Shown: positions 11,806 to 23,959 of the stretch, piece after piece | Layout: the number at the start of each line of letters is the position of its first letter | Numbering within the stretch: position 1 is the stretch's first letter | Assembly: GCF_030272615.1 (NCBI RefSeq) | Contig: NC_081406.1 | Span: 401,218,939 to 401,282,938, forward strand | Direction: 5' to 3' | Origin: Cryptomeria japonica | Lineage: Eukaryota; Streptophyta; Pinopsida; Cupressales; Cupressaceae | Length of the DNA stretch: 64,000 nucleotides | The notes under the pieces: model-generated | What the model saw: the letters and a program-made list of their open reading frames with translations, nothing else | What the model was told of the DNA's origin: nothing | Databases searched by the model: none | Translations under genes and position numbers: made by a program

Positions 11806-13990
11806 ATCCTTGCCTTAATTTCATCTCTTTTTCCATGTCCTTATCCTACCAACGTCTTTGAGCATACTTTTAAAGGTCATGGTCCATTTTTTTTTTCAAG
11901 GCTACTATCCAAAAAAAGGATGTTTGAGTCCTTCTTCCATCCCCTATCATGTGTCCATCTTCTATTGAAAAAGTCAAAATACAAAAAAAAGTGAGAAAAA
12001 AAAAAGACAAAAGAAAAAAGTAAAGCAAAAATAATTCATCCACTGGTGAAAACCTGGCAAACAGGTGCCTTGGGCAAGTACCATGATGAAAACCTAGCAA
12101 ACATGCATCATGTGTAATCTATGAACTTCTTGCATACTGTACTTGGGGGCAGGTTTTATCCTATCATATCCTATTCCCCTTCATTATCCTATCATACCAT
12201 GTCATTACCCTCCATTATCCTATTGTCCCTCATGTCCAGTTTCCCTTTCCACCTTTGATCTTGACAAGGCTGAGGATCTTCATGAGCATCATGCATCTTG
12301 TTTGCAGCTTTTAGTCTATCATAGCTTTTGGTCTTTATCCATTTGCTTATTATAACCTTTCATCCATATTCCCTAGCTTATTGCAACTTTCTGCCACTAT
12401 CCCTTAGCTAATTCCGACCTTCAGTCCATGTCCCTTATCCATTCTTGGTCTTGCTTATCCTATCCATATCTTATCACTATCCATACACTATTTTTCATTC
12501 CTTGATCTTGATCTAACATAAGGACGCAAAATTTAAACATGGTTTCAAAAACCTCTTGACATGTCCCTCATGCCATGTCACTGCTTTATATAGTCATATC
12601 TAGTCTCTTGTCCCATTGTCTCCATGATTAAAGGCCTTTGTCTTCCCTCTATCCACCAACATTTCAGCAAGCCTATTTATTCACCTGTCATATTCCTTGC
12701 CTTGCTAGACACTAGGGACAAAATCATAAATAATCCAAAAAAATCAAATAATGTCCTGAAAAAATCCCTAAAAATCACATAATGTCCTGAAAAAAAAAAA
12801 TCCCTAAAAAGTCAAATAAAGTCCTGAAGAAATGACCAAAAAAATTGTAAAAACTCGAAAAAATAAAACAAAAATATCCCCTTTGTGCATAGACAGATCA
12901 CTGAGCATACATCCAACGGCGATCAATCACACACTACACTTTAATGAAATCATGCATTAATAGATGAACTTTTCAATCAAACCAGACATTCAAACTAATT
13001 AAAATTGTCATGTCATTCACTCAACATCAATATCATTTGTCCTTGTCCCTATTATCATGGATCTTATATAGGGTGTGGTATACTCGAAACTAGATTGTGT
13101 CCTATCTTAGATGGGGTACCGCATTCCCTGAAACTAGACAGCATGATCATTCCTATTTTCCACTTTTGACAATGACAATCAAACTGTTTGTTTGACTTGG
13201 TTGAATTTGTGTGTCTTATCTTTTTACTGATTTATCTTTGGCTTCGATCATGTTCCTATGTTACTCGATGATGTCACTGAGTGATTTAGAGTGACTGGGA
13301 TGATTCATGGTCCCTTTTGTTTTTTGTTGTGTTTGCTATTTGTGGAATGTTTGTCACAAAATGGGGCAACTATATCATTGAGTGTCTATGATAAGTATGT
13401 TCACTTTGTGAAGCCGCACATACCTCGACCCTTGATGTATGCACCCTAAGATGCTTCACTCATCCCTTGTGTGTGATGTGTCTGTCTTTTGTAAAAAGGG
13501 TTGCGTTTCAGCTCTGGCCTTCAAGCCATGATGCTCTGCATCCGCTTTGCTACATTAAATAAAGGTTCTCACCTACTTCTGTGCATTGGTGAAAGCAAGT
13601 TTTTCTTCATCTCTAACTGTCCTCTATCTAATTTCTTCTTACTAACATTTCTTCCATCAGTTTGGGCAGTCAGTTCAGTCTAGTTCTCCGATCTCCAAAA
13701 AGCATAAGCTACATCTTGCATTCATTGATTAGTACATTTGCATTATATCAAGCCCATATCAAGCATTTTATCCATTTCATCTTATAAATGCATCCAAAAA
13801 CATAAACATCATTAGTACATAAATAGTGCATAAGCCATCCATACATGGAATGTAAACATAAGCCATAACACATTGCATCCCATCATATAGCTGCATATCA
13901 TATCATATATCAAAATAATATCGGAGTACAAAATTGGATTGTCTATCCTAAGTATGGCCCGCAGGCCGAATACAAAATGTCAAACTATAT
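11806..13990 (+). other. Element B region between the long ORF and antisense gene
   Basis: No gene seen. It holds an A-rich stretch (11960-12030), the 'ggtgaaaacc' hairpin block (12045-12112), repeats of 'aaaatccctaaaaatcac' and 'aatgtcctgaaaaa' (12725-12870) and a two-copy version of the D tandem repeat (13060-13140). Confidence 0.6.
12052..12066 (+). other. GCAAA-pentaloop hairpin, element B copy
   Basis: 'acctg gcaaa caggt' forms a perfect 5-bp stem with a GCAAA loop, which fits the GNRNA pentaloop pattern. It follows 'ctggtgaaa'. The element C copy pairs through a different closing base pair, so the stem looks conserved by covariation. Function unknown. Confidence 0.5.
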
Positions 13991-15830
13991 GTCTCTGTCA
14001 TAAGGAGCATGTGCCTCTATCATTGGGTGCTCCCTCTATCCTCCTCATCCCTGCCATGTCTCAAGGATGATGTCCCTCTTGCCCCTGGTCCTAGCTGTGG
14101 TGGTCTCATAGGTCCACTCACCCCCATGCTGCTCACTGACCTCCGAGAATGTGGCCTGTTCTCTGTCCTCGACTGTGCCCGATATGACGCTGCTCTTTAC
14201 TTTGGTGGAACTGCACTCTCATATAGTGTCCTCCAATGGTGTATCTTCTCTCTGGTCTCTACCAACATCTATGCCATCTCACATGCACTGGCATCCCTAA
14301 TCGACCCAATATACTCGGTCACTCTTTGCCCTGCTTGCTGTTCCTACACTATTGTTGTATCTCGAGCCACTGTAAGTCTGGCTATCTCTGCTCTGAACTG
14401 ATCCTGCTCTATCCTCAAGATAGCATTCTATCTCTCTAATTTCACAATGTGCTCATGCTAACTCGCTATGGTGGCCCTACATATCTCCATCTCCTCTATC
14501 CTAGCTATCTCCGACTCTATGGGTATATCCTGCAATGACTCCTGATCACTGAATCTGGCTCATCCTCATCATCCCCTCCATCCTCATCATCCCCCTCATC
14601 CTCATCATCTCCCTCATCCTCATCTCTATCCTCATCATCATCCTCCTCCTCTCCAGCGAGTGGGAAGTCCTCCTGTCTCCTAGGTACCTGAATATCAGGA
14701 TTTGTCAATGGCATAGGCCGTCATCGTGCAAACCATCGCTCATACTCCTCTATCGTCTCGGCATCCTCCACATCTAATATCCAATCCCACTATCTCTGTT
14801 GTAGCTGTGTGAAGTCGGCATATGCTATGTGTGGCTGAATCATCCTCCCCCACTGACTCGTCTCTCTGTGAGATCGGGCAAAGTGTACAGTCCCTCTTGG
14901 TACATCCTGCCTCTCTCCAAACCGTCATCTGACTCTCTCTGGCTGGTACATCTCAATCACTCTTTGGTGATTCACTGGTCACCCAATCAGGTATCTCTCC
15001 TGTCTGCAATACGATAGCTCATCACTATCATCTGACCATCCAGGGCAATCAAGATATGGCCTCCATGTGAACTCTCTCAATCTATCTAGCTCATGTCGCT
15101 AATACAATATGTATCCGAAAGGACCCTATCTCAGCGTACCCCCATAGCAGTACACATATGGTCGATGTGGTACTACCTATCTCTCTGCAATCGGTTGACA
15201 TATGGCTATGTGCTCAAATCCCCATACCTATAACAATGTGACCCTACAGCTCAAAGTCTGCACTCCCTGATATGCTATCTGATGCAACTGAAAATATACA
15301 CACATGGTCCCCATGCATATACCATCCCATCAGTCGCCATCTTCTCTAGCACTCTTCCCCATCCAATAGGGAATCCATGTCCTTGTCTGTCCCCTGCTAA
15401 TAGGCATGCTATAACCATGGCTATCACCACATATCACTGATCGTACTCTGTTGCCATGGTCTCCCAGCCAATCTCCCTCTCTACGATATCTAGATCATTT
15501 GCATCGCACTCAAATAATCTGCACAATGTGTCTCTCCCTATCATTGGGTCATACTCTATCATCTCCCCCTGAATCAGAATGCAAAGGATACGCCATACAT
15601 CCTCTAGTGTCACCGTCGCCTCTCCTGTCGGCAGATGGAATGAGGAAGTCTCTAAATGCCATCACTCTGCCAATGCGGTCAGCAGTCCTGTGTTTGCCCT
15701 AATCTCGGCCATGAATGTAATATAGTATAATCCAAGTCCTGCTAATGTATCTTTATCCGTGCTCCTGAGTCTATGTCACAACATGAAGCAGTCGGGTCTG
15801 TTCTCCCATGTAATCAATGGATACTGTTGA
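13990..15830 (-). pseudogene. Antisense plant mobile domain (PMD) gene in element B
   Basis: Read on the minus strand, against the element, this is a degenerate PMD (aminotransferase-like) protein. Visible blocks in order are the N-terminal signature SSFHLPTGEATVTLEDVW (about 15595-15660), a central block with VWGFEHIAICQP, then REFTWRPYLDCPGW, ERYLIGWPV and QPERVRWRFGERQDVP, then a very acidic tail of Glu/Asp repeats (14560-14670). In-frame stops and frame changes break it. PMD proteins occur as host regulators (the MAIN/MAIL family) and as passengers in plant transposons. A homologous antisense copy lies in element C at 24250-25601. Its 5' end faces the 3' LTR, so a promoter in or near that LTR could have driven it. 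Confidence 0.8.
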
Positions 15831-16019
15831 CTCTACATCACAATTGGGGCACAAATTTGTCAGTTTTAGAGTTTTGTCCTAAGGGATTCCTTTCCTTGTT
15901 TCATGCACAAATCAGGGTGTTTCTTATCTATTTTGACCTATCCTACCCTTAGCCCCCTTTTTGGGATCATCCGCGTGCTGTTTTCGGTCAAATTAGGGTT
16001 CCAAGTGCACAACTGAGCC

Positions 16020-16125
16020 TATGTAACCTGTCCTATGCTTGTGCAGCATCAAGTTATGCCTATGTACCCTACATAGGCATAGAACATCCTACACAAGCAT
16101 AGAATGCACCCACACAGGAACAAAA
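16020..16125. repeat. Degenerate word-repeat array beside the antisense PMD start
   Basis: Imperfect copies of 'cctatgtaaccta', 'tacacaagcatagaa' and 'tacataggcatagaa'. It lies just upstream of the antisense PMD gene; element C has an array of similar character at the same relative place (23960-24250). Confidence 0.5.
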
Positions 16126-16655
16126 GTCCTTTTTTTTCATTCCCTATGGGCCCCGCAATGTCCTGCAATCAAGCAAAATTCATGAAATTGACAATATGGG
16201 TTTTTGAGATACATACTGTTTCTCTCACGTCGTCCAATCGTCTGTAGGTGCGTACATGTTCCCCGAGGTGATCTACCATTGGAATGTTCACCATCTCTAT
16301 GCAAGGGTCCTTTTCCAGAGCAACAAATCCTCCACTTTGGCTAGTGCAAATGAGCTCTTTTCCTTCTCCTTGTCTCATTTATAGCTCTTTGTCAGTACCT
16401 AGATGGACATGTATCCTCTCCATCTTATGCTGGTCACGGTCTTTTACACCTTCCACTACTTGTCATTTGTGTATCCGATCCCCGATTTTCAATCCGTTCA
16501 ATCCTATCATTTTCTATCATTCTTATCGATCAATTGGCCTCTTTTCTGGATGTTTCTAGCCAATTCCTTGAGGGGGCATGCATATGTCATTGTCATTGTT
16601 TGGGGTGTTTTCATTATTGTTCTTTGAAACAATGCTTAAAATCGCATTGTCTCAA

Positions 16656-16667
16656 AGAGGGGCAAAA
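16656..16667 (+). other. Polypurine tract of element B
   Basis: 'aagaggggcaaa' directly before the 3' LTR start 'tgtagacatc'; nearly the same as in element D and, on the other strand, element C. Confidence 0.85.
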
Positions 16668-18291
16668 TGTAGACATCTAAAAATGGTCAACGCTTGCGGA
16701 GTCATACTTTAACATTTGCACATTGCCTTATTTTAGGGTTTTTGCGTCGCATTAACATTTCTTCTATGTCACGCACTTGGTGTTTATCATTTGCGAGCAT
16801 CGAGTCTTTCTTTTGCATTCCTCATTTTTATCACTTTTGAATTAGGGTTTTGTCCTTTTGTCAATCTTGTCATCTTGCGATCGATTTGTCATCGATCGTT
16901 GTCCTTGTCAATCTTGTCATCTTGCGATCGATTTGTCATCAATCGTTGTCCTTTTCAATCTTGTCATCTTGCGATTGATTTGTCATCGATCGTTGTCCTT
17001 TTCAATCTTGTCATCTTGCGATCGATTTGTCATCGATCATTGTCCTTTTGTCAATCTTGTCATCTTGCGATCGATTTGTCATCGATCGTTGTCCTTTTGT
17101 CAATCTTGTCATCTTGCGATTGATTTGTCATTGATCATTGTCCTTGTCAATCTTGTCATCTTGCGATCGATTTGTCATCGATTGTTGTCCTTTTCAATCT
17201 TGTCATTTTGTGATCGATTTGTCATCGATCCTTGTCCTCTTGTCAATCTCTTCAATTTTATGATTGATTTGTCATCGATCGTTGTTCTTTTCAATCGTGT
17301 CAATTTGGATCAATTATTGTTCCTCATCAATTGGCGCCTTTCAATTTGGTCTCTTTATCAATATTGGTCAATTCATCAACTAATCTCAATCATTGGTCTC
17401 TTTATCAATCTTGGTCAATTCATCAACCAATCTCAATCATTTATCAACATTGATCCTCTGTCAACTAAAATCATGATTGAATCGACTTCAATTATCTTTT
17501 GTCTTGACCTAATTGTTGTCCTTGCATTTCTAATTCATCTTCTAGGATTTTATGATTTATTCATTTAATCTTGATTGTTATTTTCCCTCTAGGTTAAATA
17601 ATTTATTTATTTATCCTAAGTCTTCTTGTCACAATTAAATATTTATTTAATTGGCTAATTAATTCCTCCTCTTTTTGTAAATTAATTAATGAATGAAAAA
17701 ATTATTAATTAATTTACCTAATTTTCATCAATTTCTAATTTCCTAATTTCCAAGTCATCATTTCTAACCTAAATTTCTAATTTCTAAATTTCTATTTCTA
17801 TTTCAAATTCTTGTCATAACATCTTGCATATCAATTTGTCATAATTTGTCATAACACCTTGCATAGCAATTTGTCATACACTTGTCATAATTTTTCTATT
17901 CTTGATTTGAATTTCCATTTGAATCAATTTCATGCTAATCTTGTCTTTTCTCCAATTTATCTATAAATTGGATGAATTTCTTCAATCAAAGGATCCGATC
18001 TGAATCAATCACACTTCTAGTACCCTTACGCTGCCATTTCATCTTGCTTTCATGCTATACCTTTGCATTTGTAGGTGAGATCCACAAACAAAGCAATTTG
18101 AAGGAGAAATAAGGACAATGGAGAATTATGGAGGAGATATTCGCATTTGTGATGGTTTGCATTTGATTTGAATGTCTTGTTTTCATATCTCTATTGAATG
18201 TTTTTAGGATTTTCTTATCATTGCAATCTGGTTTTGTGATTGAGCTAGTTTAATATCTATTACTTTGATGATTTCCAAATTCCTATCTACA
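16668..18291 (+). repeat. 3' LTR of element B
   Basis: Complete LTR, 'tgtagacatc' to 'cctatctaca', with terminal inverted bases TGTAG/CTACA. It matches the 5' LTR and contains its own nine-unit array and the TATA-like box at about 17961. The right flank is the second copy of the 236-bp duplication of element A. Confidence 0.9.
16858..17295 (+). repeat. Nine-unit tandem array in the 3' LTR of B
   Basis: The same 46-49 bp unit and unit number as in the 5' LTR, with independent point changes. Equal copy number in both LTRs means the array did not grow or shrink after insertion. Confidence 0.9.
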
Positions 18292-18527
18292 GTATGATAT
18301 CAATGAGAAGAAATCATATGCTTTGGTTAAGGCTATGAAATTGTTTAGGCCATATTTAGTTGTCACATAAGTAATAGCTTATGTCGCAAATGTAGTAGTA
18401 AAAGACATCTTTAGTCAAACAAAAGTAATTGGAAGAAGGTGCAGATGGATAAATCAGATACAAGAGTTCAACATAGACATTTAGATCATTAAGTTAGTTA
18501 GAGTGTAGGGCTTGGCTAAACTAATGG
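18292..18527 (+). repeat. Right copy of the 236-bp direct duplication
   Basis: Matches 4859-5094 over 236 bases. To its right, element A continues with sequence absent at the left junction ('ccgagtcaaattgg'), which shows that this side is the original continuation. Confidence 0.9.
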
Positions 18528-19837
18528 CCGAGTCAAATTGGGGAGAAGTACAAATGAACAATGTAGAATGGGAATATGCTTCTCTTAGCCTTGAAAACGC
18601 CTCATGGTACATTGACATAATATACTATTTTAAGCATATGAAGTGCCCCAAAAAAAGATTTAAAATTAGGATAGAACTTTAAAATTATAAGCATCTAAAT
18701 ATGTAATACTGAAGGGGGAGTTGTGTTGAAAAAATAGAGATGGAGTTTTATTAATCTACCTAGATAAATGCCAATCTAAGAGGGGTTTGGAAGAGATGCA
18801 TTCTAGTGTTTGTGTAGGACACTTCTCTACTAAGACTACAACTCACAAGATACTTAGATGTGGGTAAGAAAATGCAAACCTTGTCAGAAGTTCTTAGGGA
18901 AACTGAAATACTAAGGAGCATTGCCTCGAAGACCAGTACACACAAAATCACTATTTGCCAATGGGGAACAAACTTCATTAGATAAATTTTAGAGAAGCTG
19001 AGTGGAGGACATAAATGTATCTTGGTTGCCATTGATTATTTCACTAAGTGGATTGAATCGATCCCTACGAAGAAAGCTACAATCAAGTTGGTGATAAAAT
19101 TCATGGAGGATCATATCATAACTAGATTTGGAGTACTTGTCAAGACTACCATTGACAATGGAATGTGTTTTTGCTCTGATGAGTTAACTTCATTTTGTGG
19201 TAGTTATGGAATAACAATCTTAAATTCATCACCATATTATCCTCAAGAAAATGGTCAAGCTTAATCTAGTAACAAAAACATCTTGAAGATAATTAAGAAT
19301 AAATTAGGCTAGAATAAAAGATCTTGGGATTCAAAATTGAGAGTTGCACTATGGGTGGATAGGATCACAATCAAGAAGGCTATAGGCAAGTCTCCATTTG
19401 AACTAGTTTATGGAACACAAGTAAGGATTCCCATGCACAATATCTTACCTATACATAAATTTATAGTTGAGGAAGGCCTAGATGTCCCTAAACTAATGAA
19501 AGAAAGAATCGAACAACTTACAAAACTAGATTAAGTAAGGCTAGAAGAATAAAAACAAAATATTAAGGAACAACAAAAGGCAAAAAATATGTTTGATAAA
19601 AGAGCTAAGGATAGAAAGATCTAGGAAGATGTATTGGTTTTTATGTGGAATGCTAGGGCTCGGGACAAAGGGAAACATGGTAAATTTGAGGCATTGTGGA
19701 TTGGTCCTTTTATTACCACTAGAAAAAATGGAGTGAATTCATATTTTTTACAAAATATGGAAGGTAAAAATATGAAATTGTCAGCACACGAACAATTCCT
19801 AAAGATATTTTTGTTGTTGATCATTATCCATGTATAG
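18292..19837 (+). pseudogene. RNase H end and integrase remnant of element A
   Basis: After the repeated RNase H tail, segments at 19022-19264, 19337-19534 and 19634-19837 share one frame, separated only by stops. The integrase core is clear: LVAIDYFTKWIES with the first catalytic Asp, TTIDNGMCF with the second, and SSPYYPQENGQA containing the catalytic Glu region. Then follow KSPFELVYGTQVRIP and the C-terminal KFEALWIGPF block. The zinc-binding N-terminal region is too eroded to place. A functional product would join cDNA to chromosomal DNA in the nucleus. Confidence 0.88.
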
Positions 19838-20009
19838 TAGTCTAGGTTTCATTGCCGTGTAATATACCATTCCTTTTAGCATTGAACCTTTTAGCCCCTA
19901 TCCTAGAGAAGACATATTGTGTTTTTAAACGATGGAGGAACCATATTAGGGCAAAGAGAAAAGCCGGCAAAATAAAGTTAGATTTGCCCAAAAGGCCATG
20001 TTACATCGA

Positions 20010-20230
20010 TAAACCTTTGCATCGGCATAACTCTCTTTGAAGTTTTACCAAAACATATGTATTGGTATAACATTGTGATTCTGTCAAGCTAGAAAGAGCC
20101 TTACTGAAATTGGGTGCTACACTGCAAAGATATAACATCGGTGTGATTATTTTAGGTCTTACCAAAATACCTATATCGGTATAACACCACAATTATGCAT
20201 AGCTAGAAAAAATTCTTACTGAAGGCAAGG
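20010..20230 (+). repeat. Degenerate two-copy repeat after the A integrase
   Basis: Two copies of a unit of about 120 bp with 'ttaccaaaa', 'tatcggtataacac', 'agctagaaa' and 'cttactgaa' recur before the downstream ORF. Confidence 0.5.
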
Positions 20231-20657
20231 TTACATAGAGAAGAGAGTAATATTGAAAAAACTTATAAAAGGTTATTTAGACCAAATGAGTTTTCATTAC
20301 ACTTGTGAGCAACGGGAAAAGACATAAGGATTTTCACCAAAAGGATGACCTACAATGAAAAGCACAAATGGTGATGCAACAATCTATGAAGTCTCGCTGA
20401 CATTAATATTGTGCCAACTTGGTGTCATATCACATGAATTTTGAATTCAAGCATTAAATGAGTGTTTTGTAACTATTTCCAAAATGACACAAACACTCTC
20501 GCACACATTTGATCATAGTGAAAAATCCTGAAGGCAAAGGCAAGGAAAATTAAGGGCTAGGCGAAGAACAACAATTCAATATTGGCATCAAGACTCCAAG
20601 TAAGTAGTAAATTGGAGAAGATATCCTATTAATTTGATTGTTTACCTTCTTTTGTAA

Positions 20658-22722
20658 ATGGTGGAGGGTTCCTTTAAGAAGCCTAGAGTGAGAAAACAAA
20701 AGAAAAAAGCAACTAAAGTAGAAATCCCTCAAGAATCAAAACCAAAAAAGCAAAAAAAAAGAGGGAAGACATTTAAATCAAGATTTGATGGACCAATTCC
20801 CTAAGTCTGGTCCAAAATCCAAAAGGTCTTCCCAATCAAAGAAGGACATGGAGAAACTAGATGATAAATTTAGAGACTTGGGAGATATATGGAAGCCTAT
20901 GAGGGGCTATGAATTGTTGCTATATCACTTCAGGAAAATAAATAGAGTTGAACCAATATGTAATCCATGGGAACATAACATCGGGAAATTGGTGGTACCT
21001 AATGTGTTTATAAATGTTGATATGATGATATTATTGGCCAAGAACTATGAACCCCATCCTAAGACAATTCATGATGCTACAGAGGAACCATTGTCACCAA
21101 TTACTAGAGATTTCATGTCTAGGGTATTTGATTTAGATTTAACCCTCGATGAGCCAATTGACCTAACCCTCCTAGAAAATGAATACACTAGGATTGACAA
21201 AATATATAAGAGATGGAGACTACTAGCCCATAGACCCAAAGATGGGAACAATCTTAGGATATTTAATGAAAATGAGGAACCACCATTTGTTGTGGATTCA
21301 TTTGAGGATTAATTAAGGTACACTTATTATTATATTTGTCAGATTTTAGGTCTTGAAGCTAAACCACTCATGGCTATAGGTCCAATGATATTGGTTGTAG
21401 ATGTGCAGACATATGATGCTCGATCATTTGATTATATGTCACAGATGGTAGATCAGATAAATCAAGGGTTGGAAAGGATTAAAAATAATCCTGAGGAAAT
21501 TCATTTTTGACATTATTCTATGCTAATGCATATGCTTCTATACATTGGGTTGGCATGAATTTATGGGTTGACAATCTTAGGGTTAAAGAGTATGACAAAC
21601 AAGGGGTAAGAAAGCCAGTACAAATGTGGACTGCCATATGGGATAAAAAAAATTCATGATCTCAATACCTATGTTTTGAGGAGCATTTTGTCAAGCCCTT
21701 GTGTCAATTTTTAGGTCACTCATGTGATCATACTCTTATTCCAGAGATTCAAATATTCCTTAGGCCAAAGGATTATGATGATTGATAACTGGTCAATCAT
21801 AATTGGGGAAACTGGTATTCTTTTAAGGAATATACCAAAATAAGGGTGTATGGGTTTGAAGGTGCCCCTTTTCTACTTCCATAAATAGTACCAAACAAGA
21901 TTGCCTCTCTTGAAATTGTAAGGTAGTTAGCTATATCAAGACATACATATTTGGGGACACATGGAAAATAATCTCTCATGCCTGGGTACTTGTGTTTTGG
22001 AGGATTCATAGTTTTCTCTACTAAGGGGTATGATTTCATTGGAGATAAACTGTCTTATTATGTCTTATCACAAGATGAACCCAAGGTTGGTTTCGAACCT
22101 GAAGGATTTATAAGTTCGGCCAAACAGTCACAAAAATTGCGTTCTTATGAGCATGTGCCACTCGAGCAAGAAGATCTTATCAAGAATTTAGATTAAATGC
22201 AGGCTATAGAGAGAATGGAAGCCTATGACAAGATCATCAAGGCAAAGGAGTGGAAAAAATGTCATGATCTATTGAGTTCTGATAATTGTTCAAGCATTCA
22301 AGATCCCATTGCTGGAATGAATGAATAAATTCTCCACTTGGATCAGATAGTTGAAAGAGTTCCTACAAACATTTTGAAAATGGATACAAAGAGACCATTA
22401 GGAAGGGGTATACAAGTTGTCACCCCCTCATGCATCTTTCACCGTAGCCAACCCCTATTTTTCAAAGTGGAACAGATGAGGTCCAAGGAGAAGGTCAAAG
22501 AGAAAGGGAAATTTTGACAGAGCCCTCTAGTGAGAAGAAGGATATTAGGCAATTGGATTGTGAGAAATTTATTTTACATGATGTGTTTGTTCATTCAAAA
22601 TAATTCAAAACATTTTTTTACAAATATAAAGGAAGATTGCTTAGGAAACAAGTTAATGAGATTACTCCATAAATTGAAAGTGATCTGCTAAGAAAACTCC
22701 AAGAAGTGGATGCTCAGATAAC
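20658..22722 (+). pseudogene. Extra ORF downstream of integrase in element A
   Basis: Not recognised. An ATG at 20658 begins a strongly basic N-terminus (KKPRVRKQKKKATK, resembling a nuclear-localisation signal). An A9 run near 20753 appears to shift the frame into an open segment at 20785-21312 (175 codons: WKPMRGYELLLYHF, TRIDKIYKRWRLLAH). Homologous-looking but broken reading continues, including 21978-22196 (GYLCFGGFIVFSTKGYDF) and ESDLLRKLQEVDAQ, until element C cuts in at 22723. No membrane span is seen, so an envelope role is unsupported despite the env-like position. Extra ORFs after integrase are known in several plant gypsy lineages. Confidence 0.55.
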
Positions 22723-23474
22723 TGTATATTGTGAAAATAAATAGTGAAAAACAACAATATTGAAAGACTAGCAAAGATCCAACCACAAAACCCTATCCTA
22801 AAAATGAAATTAATCCACCATACACAAATAAGACACCTAAGACCATGCAAACTAATAAAATAAACCAAAATATACCATTCACATGTCAAGTAGGGTTTCA
22901 ATCTCTATTTTTCCTATCTCCATTGATCTTGTTTGATATATTTGCTCTTAGATTTTATGTATGCACAATAGATCAACTAAGAATGAAAATTTGGTTGATA
23001 GCTTGATCTCAAGAAGGATTGATTGCATAAGGGATTTGACAATTAGGTGATTAGGGTTGATAATGAAGGAGAGTGTCCTCTTATATAGAGATCATTGTAA
23101 GAAATGAAGAGATAAGATTGAGAGGTGTAAGCTAAATGGTTGGCTATAATTAAAGGGTAGGTAGAGAAAATAAGAAAATAATGAGAGGGTAGGAAGTGTA
23201 GGAATTAAGAGATGAGTGACATGTGTCATGGGTAGAAAAGGCCAATGAATTAATTAAATAAATAAAGATTTATTTAATTAATAGAGGAAGTGGGATCAAT
23301 TAAATAAATAATATATTTATTTAATTGAGGAAAAGGAAAATTTAAATAAACAAAAGTATTAATGAATTAATCAAATAAATAAGAATTTATTTAATTAATA
23401 GAAGACTTACAATAAAATAATTAAATAAATAATTTTTTTTATTTAATTAGACATGACAATTTTAGGTGTCTACA
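22723..23474 (-). repeat. 3' LTR of element C
   Basis: 752 bp. On the minus strand it runs from 'tgtagacacctaaaattg' to 'cacaatataca'. The left flank 'ataac' (22718-22722) is the expected 5-bp target site; its partner is outside the window. It is rich in TTTATTTAATTA runs and has a TATA-like 'ctatataag' on the minus strand near 23080. Confidence 0.8.
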
Positions 23475-23491
23475 TTTTGCCCCTTTTTGAG
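23475..23491 (-). other. Polypurine tract of element C
   Basis: On the minus strand 'aaaaaggggcaaaa' ends at the LTR start, the same tract type as in elements B and D. Confidence 0.8.
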
Positions 23492-23959
23492 ATAATGCAA
23501 CTTGTTGCGTTGGCTCAAAGAAGAAAAACTAATACATGCCCCAAGATGGGAATTATATGCCCCCTCGAGAGATTGGATGAAAATGATTGAAAAGATCATA
23601 GACAATATCTCCATAAGAAAGAAAGGCTAGAAAGGATTGACAAGATAGGGTGACAAGGTCACAGAGGAAAAAGAGATTGACATGGGAAACTAGGGTTAAG
23701 TAGCCTATAAGATAGGGCCACAAGGAAAACATCCTCATTTGCATCCACACCGAAGAGAGTAGAGTGTAGAGAGAGATTAGAGAAGTCAGAGAAGTCAACG
23801 ATGATGGATAGAGTTCACAGGTTTGATTGAGTTCGATGATATCAGAGACCAGACGATATGAGTGAGTCGGTAAGTACCTCGAAGCCACTTTGTACATTTT
23901 TGCATTTATTTCTATAATTAATGCACTTTAGGGTAGATTAACAAAAATGCAAAATTGGT

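Larger units (their letters stand above)
5542..18291 (+). mobile_element. Element B: non-autonomous gypsy-like LTR retrotransposon
   Basis: Two LTRs of about 1.6 kb bound a 9.5-kb internal region with a primer-binding site, a long low-complexity ORF, a conserved hairpin block, an antisense PMD pseudogene and a polypurine tract. No RT, RNase H, integrase or protease motif is visible, so mobilisation must have depended on another element. The two LTRs differ by a few percent by eye. The 5' LTR lacks its first eight or so bases ('tgtagaca'), and its left flank is rearranged. A solo LTR of the same family lies at 29000-30553. Confidence 0.85.
3738..22722 (+). mobile_element. Element A: Ty3/gypsy element, host of B and C, fragmented
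   Basis: Polymerase remnants in the order RT, RNase H, integrase on the plus strand define a Ty3/gypsy element; copia has integrase first. The element is split by a 13.2-kb composite insertion (5095-18291) between RNase H and integrase, and is cut on the right at 22722 by element C, whose flanking target bases are 'ataac'. Neither LTR of A is in the window. All its frames carry stop codons, so it is dead. Confidence 0.8.

Noticed and set aside
14009-14439. Plus-strand Cys/Leu-rich protein
   Set aside because: It is the shadow of the antisense PMD gene's C-terminal region; the minus-strand reading has the recognisable motifs.
20785-21312. Envelope protein of an endogenous-retrovirus-like element
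   Set aside because: The position fits, but there is no signal peptide, transmembrane segment or Cys pattern.
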